NCBI GenBank assembly: GCA_030539475.1
Contig: JAUNRY010000009.1
Coordinates: 1 to 23,182 of the forward strand
DNA from: Bacteroidia bacterium
Lineage (GTDB): Bacteria; Bacteroidota; Bacteroidia; Bacteroidales; Dysgonomonadaceae
Length of the DNA: 23,182 nt
Direction: 5' to 3'
Shown in pieces: positions 21,596 to 23,182 of this stretch. The notes below the pieces were generated by a model, which had not been told where the DNA came from, ran no database searches, and worked only from the letters and a program-made list of their open reading frames with translations. The position numbers were made by a program, and so were the translations under genes. Each line of letters starts with the position of its first letter. Position 1 is the first letter of the stretch.

Positions 21596-23011
21596 CGACA
21601 ATAAAAACCGTTCAATGGCACTCCTCACTTGTGGGCGGGTGCCGTTGAATTTATTTACCATTACCGTGAAAGCGTATTGCTTGTTGCCGTCGATAAGATA
21701 CCCGGCGTAGCACTGCACCCCGGCAATGCTTCCGCTTTTTGCCGATATTTTACCTTCGTATTTTGTTCCGCTCAGAAAATTGCGCAATGTACCGTCGCGT
21801 CCGGCTTTGGGCAGCGAATCGAAAAAGGCTTTGGAGTTCTTGCTTTTGCCGTTCATGTAAACCAGAATTTCGTTCAGGAAAGCCGGGCTAAAAGCATTTT
21901 GCGGAGCAAGCCCTGAGCCGTCGTGCAACGTGAGCGATGCGGCCGTAACACCCTGTTGTTCCCAGAATTTCTTTACGTAGTCTATTCCGGCTTGTAGCGC
22001 ATCGCTGTAAATATCGGCATTTTGCGTTCTGCCGATAATCCGCAGCAAATGTTCGGAGTAGTGATTGTTGCTTCGCACGTTAACCTCCCGCAAAATATCC
22101 CTCAACGGCCGCGAAGTTTGCGTGTGAATAATTTTACCGATTTTGTACGACGCCGGATTTTTAGCAATATAATCTATCCGCGCCGTTTCCACCTTTCCAA
22201 TTTTAATGCCCGCACGGGCGAGGTAATCGGCCAGTGTTTCACCCAGCAGCAGGCCCGGATCCGGAATATCGCCCCGGATGCTAAATTGGGTTCTTCCGGC
22301 GGGGATGTTTCCGCGCAATATCCTGTCGTACGTAAACGGAACGCCGTAGATATACCCGTTATCGCGTCCCGATGTGTTTAAGGTGAGGGAATTGGTGAAT
22401 TGCATTCTTTTTATGTCGGGTTCGGTGCGAAGTATTCTGGGCGGCGAATTTCGGTCGGACGTATTGAAAAAGAGCCGGTACGAATTATCAAAAACACTGA
22501 TACCGTAACTTCCCGCCGCGTAATAATTGCCGATATCAATCCAGGTCCATTCGGGCGAAAGGCCGTCGTAGCCGAACAGGTTGTCAACCACGTAAATGCT
22601 GTATTCCTGGTCGGGCAACAGTTCTTTCCGCAGCGCATCGGCAGCGTTGATGAAAAAAGCAGCCGTGTTGTCGCCAAACGCTTCGCTGCCCAGCGTGGGA
22701 TCGCCCGCGCCCAGCACCAAAATCCGCGTCGGATCGGTTTCGTCCAACGCCACACGCGTAGCGTACCGGTAGTTTTCGCCCAGCAATTCAATGGCGGTTG
22801 CCGTTGTTATTACTTTGGTTACGGACGCGGGAGTGAGGGATTTTTGAGCGTCGTGGCCGGCAATTGTTTTACCCGTGGATAAATCCGTAACCTGCACACC
22901 CACCGAAGCGTGCCTGAGAGCAGGGTTGTTGATGAATTGTTGTAATGCCGACTGAGAAAACGATAACCAAACAATACAGAGTGAAATATGAAAAAGAAAA
23001 AATCGCTTCAT
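21590..23011 (-). CDS. dacB: D-alanyl-D-alanine carboxypeptidase/endopeptidase (PBP4, S13)
   Basis: A 473-aa low-molecular-mass penicillin-binding protein that trims or cleaves peptidoglycan peptide cross-links in the periplasm. A signal peptide covers about 1-20 (LCIVWLSFSQ). The three PBP motifs are present: S63-V-T-K66 in TPASVTKVITT, S314-N-N316 in VRSNNHYSEHLL, and K425-S-G427 in SAKSGSIAGV. HDGSGLAP at 363-370 is also typical of S13. The long insertion between motifs 1 and 2 (about 90-300) is the class C family's extra domains. Length is normal. It lies downstream of a probable polysaccharide deacetylase gene on the same strand with a 53-nt gap containing a -7-like box, and converges with the FKBP gene. 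Confidence 0.93.
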   Translation of the reverse strand: MKRFFLFHISLCIVWLSFSQSALQQFINNPALRHASVGVQVTDLSTGKTIAGHDAQKSLTPASVTKVITTATAIELLGENYRYATRVALDETDPTRILVLGAGDPTLGSEAFGDNTAAFFINAADALRKELLPDQEYSIYVVDNLFGYDGLSPEWTWIDIGNYYAAGSYGISVFDNSYRLFFNTSDRNSPPRILRTEPDIKRMQFTNSLTLNTSGRDNGYIYGVPFTYDRILRGNIPAGRTQFSIRGDIPDPGLLLGETLADYLARAGIKIGKVETARIDYIAKNPASYKIGKIIHTQTSRPLRDILREVNVRSNNHYSEHLLRIIGRTQNADIYSDALQAGIDYVKKFWEQQGVTAASLTLHDGSGLAPQNAFSPAFLNEILVYMNGKSKNSKAFFDSLPKAGRDGTLRNFLSGTKYEGKISAKSGSIAGVQCYAGYLIDGNKQYAFTVMVNKFNGTRPQVRSAIERFLLSL

Positions 23012-23032
23012 TCGTTATTTTTTTAGTTTGAA

Positions 23033-23040
23033 CAAAAATA
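23033..23040 (-). promoter_or_regulatory. Possible dacB -7 box
   Basis: TATTTTTG on the minus strand matches TAnnTTTG, 21 nt before the dacB ATG. The region is T-rich, a TTG at the standard distance is missing, and the match may be by chance. Confidence 0.3.
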
Positions 23041-23064
23041 AGAAAAAAATGACAACTTTGGGAG

Positions 23065-23182
23065 TTATTTCAACAATTCATCCACCCTTACAAACTCATA
23101 CTCCCGGTTTTTTAGTTCTTTTATCAAATCATCCAACCGATTGTATAATTTATCGGTTCGTCTGGGGTCTGTACCGATGTGA
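23065..23182 (-). CDS. Probable polysaccharide deacetylase, C-terminal 38 residues
   Basis: A leftward gene enters from the right edge and stops with TAA at 23065-23067. The visible end reads HIGTDPRRTDKLYNRLDDL followed by IKELKNREYEFVRVDELLK. The H-x-G-T-x-P-x-R-T-D-K pattern followed by an amphipathic helix and GYEFV-like ending is what closes the catalytic domain of NodB-type polysaccharide deacetylases, which remove acetyl groups from envelope glycans. The HIGT histidine would be the late active-site histidine of this family. Only the end is visible, so substrate and length cannot be judged. Its neighbour dacB also acts on the cell wall. Confidence 0.6.
   Translation of the reverse strand, partial: HIGTDPRRTDKLYNRLDDLIKELKNREYEFVRVDELLK

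Overview
The window looks like a chromosomal segment of a Bacteroidales-type member of the Bacteroidota. The evidence is a typical gene set: an S46 dipeptidyl-peptidase, a secreted C69 dipeptidase, a DUF5715-like lipoprotein, an eukaryote-type GlyRS, an FtsB/DivIC protein and a lipoprotein FKBP. Several intergenic regions also carry the Bacteroidota -7 promoter box TAnnTTTG, and most starts lack Shine-Dalgarno sequences. The genus cannot be fixed from the sequence alone. Most of the window is housekeeping DNA with small mobile or accessory patches in the gaps.

Layout. 1-24 is the first 8 codons of a leftward gene, probably trhO. Leftward genes 166-4739 are truA, a lipoprotein, a DEDDh exonuclease, dnaN and xerD. 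Leftward genes 4743-9422 form a compact cluster behind one good promoter: ftsB, a small membrane protein, an NtrC-like response regulator, a large hybrid histidine kinase with Hpt, then xerD 3 nt downstream. Rightward 9586-14344 holds a C69 dipeptidase, a REPIN-like repeat, an AT-rich PIN-type toxin-antitoxin pair, a phosphohexomutase and methylglyoxal synthase. The leftward S46 peptidase (14508-16634) converges on these. 16675-17138 is a decayed IS200/RAYT-like element. A leftward polysaccharide flippase (17144-18640) is divergent from glyS (18846-20390). Then come a small overlapping gene pair resembling a toxin-antitoxin module, an FKBP lipoprotein, convergent PBP4/DacB, and the 3' end of a probable polysaccharide deacetylase at the right edge.

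Functional themes. Cell envelope and division are strongly represented: FtsB, XerD, PBP4, flippase, a LAS-like lipoprotein and the deacetylase. tRNA biology is represented by TruA, probable TrhO and GlyRS. Protein turnover in the envelope is represented by the S46 and C69 peptidases, which together would liberate dipeptides and cleave them; the FKBP may assist folding. PgcA-type mutase and MgsA lie next to each other around sugar phosphates.

Most interesting signals. (1) A tyrosine-transposase pseudogene (IS200/RAYT type) with an in-frame TGA and a missing C-terminus sits between mirror-symmetric triple-hairpin ends. (2) There are two other palindromic repeat families: a head-to-head REPIN-like pair at 11245-11303, and two palindromes that begin almost exactly at stop codons (138-166, 13845-13872). 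(3) The NtrC-like response regulator has lost GAFTGA and the acidic Walker B residues, so it is unlikely to be an ordinary sigma-54 activator. No rRNA, tRNA or CRISPR array was seen.
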